Positions 7,682 through 16,797 of a stretch of 64,000 nt of DNA are shown piece after piece (position 1 is the first letter of the stretch; every line of letters starts with the position of its first letter). The translations under genes and the position numbers were made by a program. Source of the stretch: Demequina maris (GTDB lineage: Bacteria; Actinomycetota; Actinomycetes; Actinomycetales; Demequinaceae); the NCBI RefSeq assembly GCF_000971155.1, contig NZ_BBLX01000013.1, positions 1 through 64,000 of the forward strand. Direction: 5' to 3'. The notes under the pieces were generated by a model. It was not told where the DNA came from, did no database searches, and saw only the letters and a program-made list of their open reading frames with translations.

Positions 7682-9142
7682 GTGAACCGCACCCGGGCCG
7701 CCGCGGCCGCCGCCACCCTCGCGACCGCCACCCTCGCGCTCAGCGCGTGCAGCGCATCGTCCGGCGGGCTGCCGGACCTCCCCGCCCCCACCTTCGACGA
7801 GGTCACCGTCCACGACCCCTCGGTGGTCACCTCCGGCGAGGACGTCTGGGTGTTCGGCTCGCACGCCGCCTCCGCGCACACCACCGACCTCATGAGCTGG
7901 ACGCAGAACACCATGAGCGTCTCCGACGCGGACGCCGCCGGCCTGTTCGACGACATCCGCGCCGAGCTCGCGGAGACCTTCGCCTGGGCGCAGTCCGACA
8001 CCCTGTGGGCCGCGGACGTGATCGAGCTGCCCGACGGCCGCTACGCGATGTACTACAACGCATGCGAGGGCTCGTCCGCCCGGTCGGCGCTCGGGCTCGC
8101 GATCGCGGACGACGTCGCCGGCCCGTACGTGAACCAGGAGATCCTGCTCCGGTCCGGGATGTGGGACGAGGAGTCGGAGAACCCCGGCGAGATCTACGAC
8201 GCCACGATCCATCCCAACACGGTCGACCCCGACGCCTTCTACGACGCCGACGGCGACCTGTGGATGGTCTACGGCTCGTACTCCGGCGGCATCTTCATCC
8301 TCGAGATGGACGAGGAGACGGGCCTGCCCGTGGAGGACCAGGGCTACGGCGAGCACCTGGTCGGCGGGAACCACTCGCGCATCGAGGCGCCGAACATCCG
8401 CTTCGACGAGGAGACCGGCTACTACTACCTCTTCCTGTCGTTCGGCGGGCTTGACGCCTCCGGCGGCTACGAGGTCCGCGTGGCCCGTTCGGAGGACCCG
8501 GACGGCCCGTACGTCGACGCCGCGGGCAACGACATGTCCGCCGTCATGGGCGCCCCGGGCACCGTCTTCGACGACGCGTCGATCGAGCCGTACGGCGTCA
8601 AGGTCATCGGCGGCTACGAGTGGGCCGACGGCCCCGGCATCGGCGGCGACCAGGGCTACGTCTCCCCCGGCCACAACACCTGGTACGACGACCCCGAGAC
8701 CGGCGAGTCCTTCCTGATCTTCCACTCGCGCTTCGCGAGCACCGAGGAGATCCACGAGGTGCGCGTGCACCAGATGTACATGAACGCCGACGGCTGGCCC
8801 GTCCTGTCCCCCGCGCGCTACGCCGGCGAGAGCCTCACCGCGGTCTCCGAGGACGAGGCGGCGGGCACCTACCAGGTCGTGCTGTTCGACAAGATCATCT
8901 CGCCGCTCGTGCCCACCTCGGTCGAGGCCACGCTCGAGGCCGACGGCACCGTGTCCGGCGGCGTCGAGGGCACGTGGGAGCTGGGCGACGATGCGGCGGT
9001 CACGCTGACGACCGTCGACGCGACCTACTCCGGCGTCGTCGCGCCGGTGTGGGACCCGACCGCGGCCGCGTGGACCTGGGGCCTGACGGTGGTGTCCGAC
9101 GGCGGCGTGCCGCTGTGGGGCCGGCAGGCCGTGGACGCCTAG
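7682..9142 (+). CDS. GH43 arabinanase, lipoprotein
   Basis: A 486-aa paralogue of the preceding GH43 enzyme, anchored at the cell surface rather than released. It starts at GTG with AGGAG upstream. Residues 1-23 form a lipoprotein signal with lipobox LSAC (Cys23). Catalytic motifs match its neighbour: VHDPSVV, VDPDAFYD and RIEAPNI. The protein ends after the small beta-rich C-terminal module, without Ig-like or LamG domains. The pair therefore looks like a division of labour: a secreted enzyme with binding domains and a membrane-tethered one feeding the ABC importer encoded opposite. Arabinan specificity is inferred from family and context. Confidence 0.85.
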   Translation: MNRTRAAAAAATLATATLALSACSASSGGLPDLPAPTFDEVTVHDPSVVTSGEDVWVFGSHAASAHTTDLMSWTQNTMSVSDADAAGLFDDIRAELAETFAWAQSDTLWAADVIELPDGRYAMYYNACEGSSARSALGLAIADDVAGPYVNQEILLRSGMWDEESENPGEIYDATIHPNTVDPDAFYDADGDLWMVYGSYSGGIFILEMDEETGLPVEDQGYGEHLVGGNHSRIEAPNIRFDEETGYYYLFLSFGGLDASGGYEVRVARSEDPDGPYVDAAGNDMSAVMGAPGTVFDDASIEPYGVKVIGGYEWADGPGIGGDQGYVSPGHNTWYDDPETGESFLIFHSRFASTEEIHEVRVHQMYMNADGWPVLSPARYAGESLTAVSEDEAAGTYQVVLFDKIISPLVPTSVEATLEADGTVSGGVEGTWELGDDAAVTLTTVDATYSGVVAPVWDPTAAAWTWGLTVVSDGGVPLWGRQAVDA

Positions 9143-9157
9143 CACCGACGGCAGGCC

Positions 9158-9191
9158 GGAGGCCGGGCACGGATCCCCGTGCCCGGCCTCC
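9158..9191. terminator. bidirectional terminator, GH43 / GH127
   Basis: A 15-bp perfect stem (GGAGGCCGGGCACGG pairing with 9177-9191) closes a 4-nt loop in the 57-bp gap between convergent genes. Flanking GACGGC/GCCGTC-type bases could extend it. It can serve both strands. Confidence 0.8.
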
Positions 9192-9199
9192 GCCGTCGT

Positions 9200-11128
9200 T
9201 CACCGTCCCGCGACGGGGATGAAGACGCGCATCTCGGACGGCGCGCGCTCGCCCCAGCGGTGATAGGGCACCAGGGTGACGTCGGACGATGCGGAGCCCG
9301 GGTCGACGGGACGCGTCGCCTGGTACGGCGGCGCCCCTGCCGCGTCGGGGAGCGCCGGCCGCACCGTCGCGGACACGACCGCGCCGTCACCCGACGCGCG
9401 CGGCACGGCATCCGGGTCGATCCGCACGTCCTCGAGGCGCACGCCCGCGGGAAGGTCGGTCGACTCCACGCACAGCACGAGCGGCCCACGCTCGACCGCG
9501 ACGGTCCCGCGCACCGCGTCGATGCGCGGGTCCGGCCAGACGAGGCGCGGCTCGTCCCCGAGCTCGAGCACGTACCTGTCGCCCGCGGCGAGCACCCGCC
9601 CGTCCTCGAACCACCCCGGCGCGACGCCGACGGCGCCGCCGTCGGGCCCGGTGACCGTCGCCTCACGCGACCATCCGGGCACGCGCAGCCGCAGCACGAC
9701 GGCGGCCGCGGGTGCCTCCTCGACCGTCACGGCGACCGTGCCCGCGTCCGGGTACGCGGTCTCGACGCGCAGCCGCAGCCGCTCGCCGTCGACCGCGACG
9801 TCGACGATGCCCGGCGCGTACAGCAGCAACGAGACGGTCCGTTCCTCGACCGATGCCGCGTACGAGTGCAGGGAGGCGAGGGTGCGGGCGACGTTCGTGG
9901 GGCAGCACGACACGTCGAACCAGGGCGCGCGGACCCCACCCTCCGCGCGCATGTTCACGCCCTCGCCCGCATACTCGGCGCCGGCGACGCGCTCGTGGAG
10001 CGGGTTCGCGTAGAAGAACGCCGTCCCCGTCGCGTCGGGCGCCGTGGCGACCACGTTGTGGAGCGTGCGCTCCATGAGGTCGACATAGCGGACCTCGCCG
10101 GTGGCCAGGTAGAGCCGCCACGAGAACATCACGGACGCGACGCCCGCGCACGTCTCGCAGTAGGCGCGGTCGGGCGGGAGCTCCCAGTCCTCGCCGAAGC
10201 CCTCGTCCTGGTGCCGGGAGCCCATGCCCCCGGTGATGTAGGTGCGGCGCTCGACGGTGTGCGCCCACTGGCGCTCGAGGACGGCAAGCAGCGCGACGTC
10301 GTCCGTCTCGACGGCGACGTCGACCGCCCCGGCCGACAGGTACAGCGCGCGCACGGCGTGCCCGCGGAGCGCCTCGGCCTCGAGGATCGGCGTGTCGTCC
10401 TGGAAGTACTCGGCGGACAGCAGCGGACGCACCGCCAGCGTGCCGTGACCCCGACGCTCGAGGAACAGCCGCGCCTGGTCGACGTAGCGACGCTCGCCGG
10501 TGGCCCGCCCGAGCTCGGCGAGCGCTACCTCGACCTCGGGGTGGCCGCACAGCGTCTCGCGCGCGCCCTCGCCGAACTCGCGGCAGATGTGGTCGGCGGC
10601 CCGACGCGCCATCGCGACGAGCGGGTCCTCCCCCTTGGTGCGCAGGCGCGCGACCGCCGCCTGCATCAGGTGGCCCATGTTGTAGAGCTCGTGCCCCATC
10701 GACATGTCGGAGTAGCGCGGCGGCAGGCCGGGATGGCCGAACGCCGTGCCGACATATCCGTCGGGGTCCTGGGCGGGCGCGATCCGCGCGACCAGGGCGT
10801 CGTACGCCTCGGCGAGCCTCGCATCGTCCCGCCGCCCGAGCTCCCACGCGAGGCCCTCGAGCAGCTTGTACACCTCGGAGTCCGCGAACTGCCAGCCGGC
10901 GCGCTCGACGGTCGTCTCGCCCCGGCCGACGCGGTCGAAGTTCTCGAGCCACCCGAGGCGCTCCATCCACGCGATGCAGTGGGCGAAGGTGTGCTCGGCG
11001 TTGACGCGCTGCCGGGCGCCCCAGAAGCCGTCGGGATCCCACGCCACCTCGGTGAGGCCGGCGCCGCGCCGGGTTCCCGCCGTCGGTCGTACGGGGGCGG
11101 CGGCGCCGCCCACGGTCGTCGTCGTCAC
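9200..11128 (-). CDS. GH127 beta-L-arabinofuranosidase
   Basis: A 642-aa cytoplasmic enzyme of the DUF1680/GH127 family that releases beta-L-arabinofuranose from oligosaccharides. The zinc-thiolate catalytic site of this family (Glu plus three Cys in HypBA1) is present: YCETC gives E325 and C327, and VSCCPTN gives C408 and C409. There is no signal peptide, so it acts on imported sugars. It starts at GTG 3 nt after the permease stop, with AAGGA inside the permease gene. It is the last gene of the lacI-SBP-permease-permease-GH127 operon, which explains its substrate supply. Confidence 0.9.
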   Translation of the reverse strand: MTTTTVGGAAAPVRPTAGTRRGAGLTEVAWDPDGFWGARQRVNAEHTFAHCIAWMERLGWLENFDRVGRGETTVERAGWQFADSEVYKLLEGLAWELGRRDDARLAEAYDALVARIAPAQDPDGYVGTAFGHPGLPPRYSDMSMGHELYNMGHLMQAAVARLRTKGEDPLVAMARRAADHICREFGEGARETLCGHPEVEVALAELGRATGERRYVDQARLFLERRGHGTLAVRPLLSAEYFQDDTPILEAEALRGHAVRALYLSAGAVDVAVETDDVALLAVLERQWAHTVERRTYITGGMGSRHQDEGFGEDWELPPDRAYCETCAGVASVMFSWRLYLATGEVRYVDLMERTLHNVVATAPDATGTAFFYANPLHERVAGAEYAGEGVNMRAEGGVRAPWFDVSCCPTNVARTLASLHSYAASVEERTVSLLLYAPGIVDVAVDGERLRLRVETAYPDAGTVAVTVEEAPAAAVVLRLRVPGWSREATVTGPDGGAVGVAPGWFEDGRVLAAGDRYVLELGDEPRLVWPDPRIDAVRGTVAVERGPLVLCVESTDLPAGVRLEDVRIDPDAVPRASGDGAVVSATVRPALPDAAGAPPYQATRPVDPGSASSDVTLVPYHRWGERAPSEMRVFIPVAGR

Positions 11129-11131
11129 GTC

Positions 11132-11968
11132 TCAGTCCTTCACCGCGCCGGCGGTGACACCCGCGGCGACGTATCTCTGGGCGAACACGAGCAGCACGGC
11201 GGCCGGGATCGAGGCGACCACGGCGGTCGCCATGATCGCGTTCCACTGCGTCGTGTTGTTGCCGATGTAGGCGTAGATGCTCAGCGTGATCGGCACGAAG
11301 TCGGCGTTGCGCGCCAGCGTCGACGCGAACACGAAGTCCGACCACGCCCACAGGAACGCGAAGAGCGACACCGTGAGCACGGAGTTGCGGCTGATCGGCA
11401 TCACCACGGACACGAACGTGCGCCACGCGCTCGCCCCGTCCATGCGGGCCGCCTGCAGCAGCTCGCGCGGGATGCCGCTCATGAAGGCCGTGAACAGCAG
11501 CACGCCGAACGGCACGGCGATCGTCGAGTCCGCGAGGATCAGGCCGGGGATCGAGTTGAGCAGCCCGAGCCGGACGTAGATCGCGTAGAAGCCCATCGCC
11601 ATCACCACGGCGGGGATCATCTGCGCGACGAGCAGGATGAAGTTCAGCGTGCGGCCGCCGCGCAGCCGCAGCAGCGCGATCGCGTAGCCGGCGGGCGCCG
11701 CGAGCGCCACCGTGAGCACCACGCATCCGAAGCCGATGAGGAGGCTGATGCCCAGCGCGGGCAGCTGCTGGTCGAACACGGCCTGGTAGCCCTCGAAGGT
11801 GGGATCGAGGGGCAGGAGGTTCGGCGGGTTGTTACGCAGGTCGCCGCGCTGCGTCAGCGAGACGTTCACCATCCAGTAGACGGGGAACAGCATCAGGACG
11901 GTGAAGAGGATGCCGAGCGCGGTCTTCCACCAGGTGCGGCGCGGGGCGCCAGGGGCGTTGAGCGCCAT
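11132..11968 (-). CDS. ABC sugar transporter permease (MalG-type)
   Basis: A 278-aa inner-membrane permease of the carbohydrate uptake family 1. Six hydrophobic segments are apparent. The EAA loop that contacts the ATPase reads LLQAARMDGASAWRTF near residue 175. It starts 1 nt after the stop of the partner permease. No ATPase gene is in the operon, so it probably uses a shared MsiK-type ATPase encoded elsewhere, as is common in actinobacteria. The substrate is probably arabino-oligosaccharide, inferred from the GH127 and GH43 neighbours. Confidence 0.88.
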   Translation of the reverse strand: MALNAPGAPRRTWWKTALGILFTVLMLFPVYWMVNVSLTQRGDLRNNPPNLLPLDPTFEGYQAVFDQQLPALGISLLIGFGCVVLTVALAAPAGYAIALLRLRGGRTLNFILLVAQMIPAVVMAMGFYAIYVRLGLLNSIPGLILADSTIAVPFGVLLFTAFMSGIPRELLQAARMDGASAWRTFVSVVMPISRNSVLTVSLFAFLWAWSDFVFASTLARNADFVPITLSIYAYIGNNTTQWNAIMATAVVASIPAAVLLVFAQRYVAAGVTAGAVKD

Positions 11969-11969
11969 G

Positions 11970-12932
11970 TCAGTGCTCCTCTCGACGCTGCAGACGGACG
12001 TAGAACAGGCCGAACACCAGCGCGATCACGATGAGCAGGTTGCCGATCGCCGACGCGGGCGAGAACGCGGGCTGGCCCGTGCCGAACGCCTCGCGGTACG
12101 ACCACACGGCGAGGGTGAGCGAGCTGTTCGCCGGCCCGCCCTTGGTCATGATCCAGACGATGTCGACGACCTTGAGCGTGTACACCAGGCCCAGCAGGAT
12201 CGTGATGGCGGAGACCGGGCGCAGGAGCGGGAACGTGATGCGCCAGAAGATCTTCCAGGCGCCCGCGCCGTCGAGGGACGCGGCCTCGTAGACCTCGCCG
12301 GGGATGTTCTGCAGCCCCGAGTACAGGATCACCAGGTTGAACGGGATGCCCAGCCAGATGTTGGCGATGATCACGGCGAGCAGCGCGGTGTCGGGCGACG
12401 TGATCCAGTTGATCGGCTCGACGCCGAACGCGCCGAGGAACGAGTTGATGATGCCCGAGTCGGAGTTCATCATCCACGCCCACGTGGACGCGGACACGAT
12501 CAGCGGGAGGAGCCACGGGACCAGGAACAGCGCCCGCAGGAAGCCCGAGAGCCGGAAGCTGTTGCGGAAGAACACGGCCAGCGCGAGCCCGATCGCGTAC
12601 TGGAAGAGGATCGAGACGCCCACGAACACGAACGTGTTCCACAGCGCGGTCGGGAACAGGTCCGACTGGATCACGTCGACATAGTTCTCGAGGCCGACGA
12701 ACTCGGCGTCGCCCTGGACGAACGCGCGGATGTTGTAGTCGTGGACCGACAGGTCGATGCTGCGGATCAGCGGGTAGGCGTAGAAGGCGATCAGGTAGAT
12801 CACGAGCGGGGCGGCGAAGCCGACGGCGATCCACGGCGAGCCGTGGATCCTGCGGGCGTGCGCGCCCGCGCGGTCGGCGCTCGGCGCGGGCGAACCGTTG
12901 CCGGTGGCGCTGCGGCCGATGGTGGTGGTCAT
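11970..12932 (-). CDS. ABC sugar transporter permease (MalF-type)
   Basis: A 320-aa partner of the MalG-type permease. About 35 hydrophilic N-terminal residues precede the first membrane helix (VGFAAPLVIYLIAFYAYPL). The EAA loop is YEAASLDGAGAWKIF near residue 220. It lies between the binding-protein gene and the second permease, with near-zero spacing to the latter. Together they form the translocation pore; specificity comes from the binding protein. Confidence 0.88.
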   Translation of the reverse strand: MTTTIGRSATGNGSPAPSADRAGAHARRIHGSPWIAVGFAAPLVIYLIAFYAYPLIRSIDLSVHDYNIRAFVQGDAEFVGLENYVDVIQSDLFPTALWNTFVFVGVSILFQYAIGLALAVFFRNSFRLSGFLRALFLVPWLLPLIVSASTWAWMMNSDSGIINSFLGAFGVEPINWITSPDTALLAVIIANIWLGIPFNLVILYSGLQNIPGEVYEAASLDGAGAWKIFWRITFPLLRPVSAITILLGLVYTLKVVDIVWIMTKGGPANSSLTLAVWSYREAFGTGQPAFSPASAIGNLLIVIALVFGLFYVRLQRREEH

Positions 12933-12999
12933 GCGGGTCCTCGGGGGGTCGGGGCGTGGGGCGGGCGGCTGCCCGCCCCACGCCCGTGTGCGGGTGCTG

Positions 13000-14274
13000 C
13001 TACTCGCCGGTCGCGGCGGCAGCGGCGTCCTGCGCCGCGTCCATCGCGTCCTGCGCGCTCGAGGCGCCGGACATCGCGGCCTGGACCGCGGTCCACAGCT
13101 GCTCGGAGATCAGCGGGTAGTCGGTGCCCAGGTTGTCGCTCGTGCGACCCTTGGCGGCCTTGACCGCGTCCACCCAGACGGACAGGTCGGGGTGCTCCTC
13201 GAGGAACGCGGCCTGGCCGTCGGCGGTCGGCGGGATGTAGTACGCGAAGGTGTCGGCGGTCTCGACGAAGCCCTCGGGCGTCGTCATGCACTCGACGATC
13301 TTCGTGGTCACCTCGTAGCGCGCCGTGTCGCTCTGCGCGGGCGCCATCACGAACTCGCCGCCGGTCGGGGCCGGGGCCGCGCCGCCGTCCTTGGCCGGGA
13401 TGGTGATGTAGCCCGTCTCGAAGCCGGCCTCCGCGGCGGAGTTCACCTGCCACGTGCCGTTCTCGACGAAGCCGGTCTTGCCGTCGAGGAACTCCTCCCA
13501 GGCGGTGTTCTGCGAGTTCTGGATCGCCGACTGCGGCGCCCAGCCCTTGTCGAGCCAGTCGACCCACAGCTGCACGGCCTCGACGCCCGCGGCCGAGTTG
13601 AGCTCGGTGAGGTCCGCGCCCGCGCCCCAGAACCACGGGAGGAACTGGAACGAGCCCTCCTCGGTGCCGATGCCCGCGAAGGTGATCGCGCGGCTGCCCG
13701 CGCCGTCGATGGCCTCGAGCGCGGCGTTCAGCGAGTCCCAGTCGGTGATCGTCGACGGGTCGACGCCGGCCGCGTCGAGGATCTCCGCGTTGTAGTACAG
13801 CGCGAGGGTGTTGGCGCCGATCGGGATGCCGTACGCCACGCCGTCGACGACGCCGGCGGCGAGCAGGTTCTCGTCGATGGCGCTGGTGTCGAAGCCGAGC
13901 TCGTCCATGGTGATGATCGCGCCCGTGTCCGCCAGCGTCGACACCGCCGGGTTGTCGAGGAGCACGACGTCGGGCGCGGTGCCCTCCTGCGCCGAGAGCA
14001 GCAGCTGGTTGGTGAGCGCGGTGGTGTCGTAAGCGGTGCGCTCGATGGTCACGCCGGCCTCGTCGCCGCACGCCTGCACGCGGTTGGCCCAGTCCGAGCC
14101 GTCCTCGTGCTGGGGGTACGGGTCCCACCAGGTGTAGGTGCCGCCGGTCGCGGCGTCGCCGCCGCCGGACGATGCGTCGTCGCTGCCGGCGTCCGACGAG
14201 CAGCCGGCGAGCGCGCCCGCCGCGAGCGCCGCGGTCGCGAACGCGACGGCGGCCTTGGTGCTGGTGTTCCTCAT
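13000..14274 (-). CDS. sugar ABC transporter substrate-binding lipoprotein
   Basis: A 424-aa family 1 extracellular solute-binding protein. A lipoprotein signal with lipobox LAGC (Cys25) leads to a Ser/Gly/Asp-rich linker and then the two-lobed binding fold. The ATG has an ideal AAGGAGG 7 nt upstream. It directly follows the lacI gene and precedes two permeases, so it delivers the inducing sugar. The ligand is inferred to be an arabinose-containing oligosaccharide. Confidence 0.88.
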   Translation of the reverse strand: MRNTSTKAAVAFATAALAAGALAGCSSDAGSDDASSGGGDAATGGTYTWWDPYPQHEDGSDWANRVQACGDEAGVTIERTAYDTTALTNQLLLSAQEGTAPDVVLLDNPAVSTLADTGAIITMDELGFDTSAIDENLLAAGVVDGVAYGIPIGANTLALYYNAEILDAAGVDPSTITDWDSLNAALEAIDGAGSRAITFAGIGTEEGSFQFLPWFWGAGADLTELNSAAGVEAVQLWVDWLDKGWAPQSAIQNSQNTAWEEFLDGKTGFVENGTWQVNSAAEAGFETGYITIPAKDGGAAPAPTGGEFVMAPAQSDTARYEVTTKIVECMTTPEGFVETADTFAYYIPPTADGQAAFLEEHPDLSVWVDAVKAAKGRTSDNLGTDYPLISEQLWTAVQAAMSGASSAQDAMDAAQDAAAAATGE

Positions 14275-14318
14275 GCGTTCCTCCTTGAACGGTGACCCCC
14301 GGGGAAGGGTCGGGTGAG

Positions 14319-15347
14319 TCAGCCCCGTAGGGATGGTGGTGCGGCGATGGATCCGCGGTCGTTGACGGTGGGTGGGATCAGGTCGACAAGGTGAGGCGCG
14401 GTCCCGTCGGGGCCGTCCTCGATTCGGGCGACGAGCTGCTGCACAGCGCGTCGCCCCAGCTCGTCCGCGGCGCTGTCGATCGCCGTGAACGGAAGCGAGA
14501 AGGTGCGGGCGAAGTCGTCCGAGTAGCGGCCGATCACCGAGATGTCGCGCGGGGCGGCGAGGCCCCGCGCGGCGAGCACCGACGGCAGCGCGGCGGCGGC
14601 CGCCTCGTTGTTGAGCAGCAGGCCGGTGGCGCCGGGGTGCTGGTCGAGGACCGCGTGGAGGTCCGTGCCGATGCCCGGCTGGCTCGAGTCGCCGTGGTGG
14701 TGGTGCAGGGTCATCCCGAGCTCGGCCGCCCGCTCCCGGGCGCCGTCGGCGAGGCGCCACACGTAGGCGCCGCCTCGCTCGACCACGTGGACCGGCTGCG
14801 AGACGAGGATGAGCTCGCGGTGGCCGGCGTCGTGCATGGTCTGGACCATGAGCCGGCCGCTCTCGATGAAGTCGAGGTCGAACACGTCGACGCCGTCGCA
14901 CTCGGCGGGAAGACCCACGGTGGCGCCAGGCTGCATCGCGTGGCGCAGGATCTCGAGGCGGCTGTCGCGCTCGGCGACGTTGAGGAGGACGAACCCGTCC
15001 ACCATGCGCGACGACGACAGGCGCTGGAGCGCGTGCACGCCGTCCTCCTCGGACACGAGCAGCGTGTCGTAGCCGAGCTCGCGCGCCCGGTTGGTGACGC
15101 CGAGGATGTACTGGAGCATCGCGGGGGCGAACTCGTCGTCGAGGAAGCGTCCGAGGAGCCCGATCACCTTGGTGTGCGACGTGGCGAGCGCGCGTGCCCC
15201 CGCGTTCGGGATGTAGCCGAGCTCGTCGACCGCGTCGAGGACGCGCTGGACCACCGCCGGGGAGATGGTCCGCTTGCCGCTGAGCGCGTACGAGGCGGTG
15301 CTGCGGGAGACTCCCGCGGCCTTCGCGACATCGCCGATGGTCACCAT
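14319..15347 (-). CDS. LacI-family regulator of the arabinoside operon
   Basis: A 342-aa repressor. The helix-turn-helix begins at once (TIGDVAKAAGVSRSTASYAL), followed by the hinge helix and a periplasmic-binding-protein-like effector domain. The start at 15345-15347 fits the family length and has GAAGGAG upstream; an upstream in-frame extension is not credible. It is the first gene of the operon with the binding protein, permeases and GH127. Two perfect palindromes lie 35-82 bp upstream of its start, so it very likely autoregulates the operon and responds to the imported sugar or its product. Confidence 0.9.
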   Translation of the reverse strand: MVTIGDVAKAAGVSRSTASYALSGKRTISPAVVQRVLDAVDELGYIPNAGARALATSHTKVIGLLGRFLDDEFAPAMLQYILGVTNRARELGYDTLLVSEEDGVHALQRLSSSRMVDGFVLLNVAERDSRLEILRHAMQPGATVGLPAECDGVDVFDLDFIESGRLMVQTMHDAGHRELILVSQPVHVVERGGAYVWRLADGARERAAELGMTLHHHHGDSSQPGIGTDLHAVLDQHPGATGLLLNNEAAAAALPSVLAARGLAAPRDISVIGRYSDDFARTFSLPFTAIDSAADELGRRAVQQLVARIEDGPDGTAPHLVDLIPPTVNDRGSIAAPPSLRG

Positions 15348-15381
15348 CGAGGCTGTGCTCCTTCTTCGTCGAACGAGACTG

Positions 15382-15395
15382 TCGAACCGGTTCGA
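15382..15395. promoter_or_regulatory. LacI operator O1
   Basis: TCGAACCGGTTCGA is a perfect 14-bp palindrome with the central CG typical of LacI-family sites. It is 34 bp upstream of the lacI start codon. A second copy of the 12-bp core lies 35 bp further upstream. Confidence 0.8.
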
Positions 15396-15417
15396 TTCAA
15401 CGTCGACGACGATATAG

Positions 15418-15429
15418 CGAACCGGTTCG
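15418..15429. promoter_or_regulatory. LacI operator O2
   Basis: CGAACCGGTTCG is the same perfect 12-bp core as O1, about 35 bp away centre to centre (3.3 helical turns). The pair probably flanks the operon promoter and could permit cooperative repression. It lies between lacI and the divergent HAD gene. Confidence 0.78.
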
Positions 15430-15540
15430 ACAACGCAACCGGCAATCCTGCCCGTGACCGAATCGTGATGTCCCTCCGTGGCTCCTCGGCGACGACGAGG
15501 ACGGCTCGGGCGCCGCCGCGCCACCCGTAGGCTGGTCCGC

Positions 15541-16392
15541 GTGACGGAGACCACCAGCGCATCGTCCCGCCGCGCGATCTTCCTCGACGTGGACGGCACC
15601 TACGCCCACCATGGCCGGGTGCCGGAGGCGCACGCGGAGGCCGTCCGCGCGGCCCGACGCGCCGGCCACCTCGTGCTGCTGTGCACGGGACGGCCGGTGT
15701 CGCTCCTGCCCGACCACATCACCGCGGCAGGCTTCGACGGCTTCATCGCCGGCGCCGGCGCCTACGCGGTCCTCGGCGACGAGGTGCTCCTCGACACCCG
15801 CTTCCCCGCCGGCCTCGCGGCCCGTGCGATCGAGATCCTCGACGCGCACGGCGCGATGTACTTCCTCGAGGCGCCCGACGCGACCCACGCGCGCCCGGCG
15901 ACCATCGAGGCGATGTCGGCGTACCTGCCGCGCCGTAGCGTCCACTCGCAGGCCGAGGAGCAGGGACGACGCGACGTGACCGACGCGCTCCGGCCCACCG
16001 AGGACCTCGGCTCGGTGGCCTTCGGCAAGATCACGAGCTTCCACGCCGAGGCGCCGCTGCCGGAGATCGCCGCGCTCGTGGGCCCCGAGGTCGCGGTGAT
16101 CCCCAGCTCGATCCCGGACCTGGGGCCGGGCGCCGGCGAGATGTTCCTCGCGGACGTGCACAAGGCCGTGGGCATCGCGGCCGTGGTCGAGCGGCTGGGT
16201 CTCGCGCGCGAGCAGGTGGTCGCGTTCGGCGACGGCCCGAACGACCTCGAGATGCTCGCCTACGCGGGCGTGAGCGTCGCCATCGAGGGCTCGGACCCCG
16301 CGCTGCTCGACCTCGCCGACCACGTCGCGGCGACGCCGGATGCCGGCGGCGTGGCGGCGGCCTTCGCGGAGCTCGGCCTGCTCGACGGCTGA
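15541..16392 (+). CDS. Cof-type HAD-superfamily phosphatase
   Basis: A 283-aa haloacid-dehalogenase-type phosphatase. Motif I is DVDGT at residues 16-20 with the nucleophilic Asp. Motif IV is GDGPNDLEM near residue 225. A Cof-type cap lies between. The GTG start comes 7 nt after TAGGCT with no Shine-Dalgarno, so the mRNA is probably leaderless. It is divergent from the lacI operon. The substrate, likely a sugar phosphate or flavin phosphate, cannot be told. Confidence 0.85.
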   Translation: MTETTSASSRRAIFLDVDGTYAHHGRVPEAHAEAVRAARRAGHLVLLCTGRPVSLLPDHITAAGFDGFIAGAGAYAVLGDEVLLDTRFPAGLAARAIEILDAHGAMYFLEAPDATHARPATIEAMSAYLPRRSVHSQAEEQGRRDVTDALRPTEDLGSVAFGKITSFHAEAPLPEIAALVGPEVAVIPSSIPDLGPGAGEMFLADVHKAVGIAAVVERLGLAREQVVAFGDGPNDLEMLAYAGVSVAIEGSDPALLDLADHVAATPDAGGVAAAFAELGLLDG

Positions 16393-16431
16393 ACCCGCGC
16401 CTGAGCCCGCAGGCGTCCGGCGCGGGGCCGC

Positions 16432-16797
16432 TCAGGCCTCGTCGGCCTCCTCGGCGGCGGCCCGCACGAGCGCCGCGACGGCGTCCGCTCCCACGCCCAG
16501 CTCGTGGGCGCGCGCGGCCAGCGCGAGCGCATCGTCCCGCAACGCGGCGAGCGCGGCGGCGTGCGCGGACACCACGGCCCCGCGTCCGCGCCGCATCTCG
16601 ACCAGGCCCTCGTCGCGCAGCAGCTGGTAGGCCTTGAGCACCGTGTGGAGGTTGACGTCGAGCGCCTCCGCGACCTCGCGAGCCGGCGGCAGCCTGTCCC
16701 CCGCGCGGAGCGTGCCGGCGGAGGCCTGGCGGCGCACGTCGCCGGCGATCTGGTCGTAGAGCGGCTGCGCCGAGCCCGGGTCAATCCTGAGCAGCAT
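16432..16797 (-). CDS. GntR-family regulator, YtrA type
   Basis: A 121-aa transcription factor. An N-terminal winged helix (PLYDQIAGDVRRQ ... LPPAREVAEALDVNLHTVLKAYQLL) is followed by a short C-terminal helical region, the YtrA subfamily layout. The start at 16795-16797 has AGGGGAGG. The first codons overlap the end of the upstream membrane-protein gene by 17 nt, so the two are translationally linked. YtrA regulators usually repress their own transporter or membrane-protein operon. The palindrome at 17794-17814 is the probable binding site. Confidence 0.87.
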   Translation of the reverse strand: MLLRIDPGSAQPLYDQIAGDVRRQASAGTLRAGDRLPPAREVAEALDVNLHTVLKAYQLLRDEGLVEMRRGRGAVVSAHAAALAALRDDALALAARAHELGVGADAVAALVRAAAEEADEA

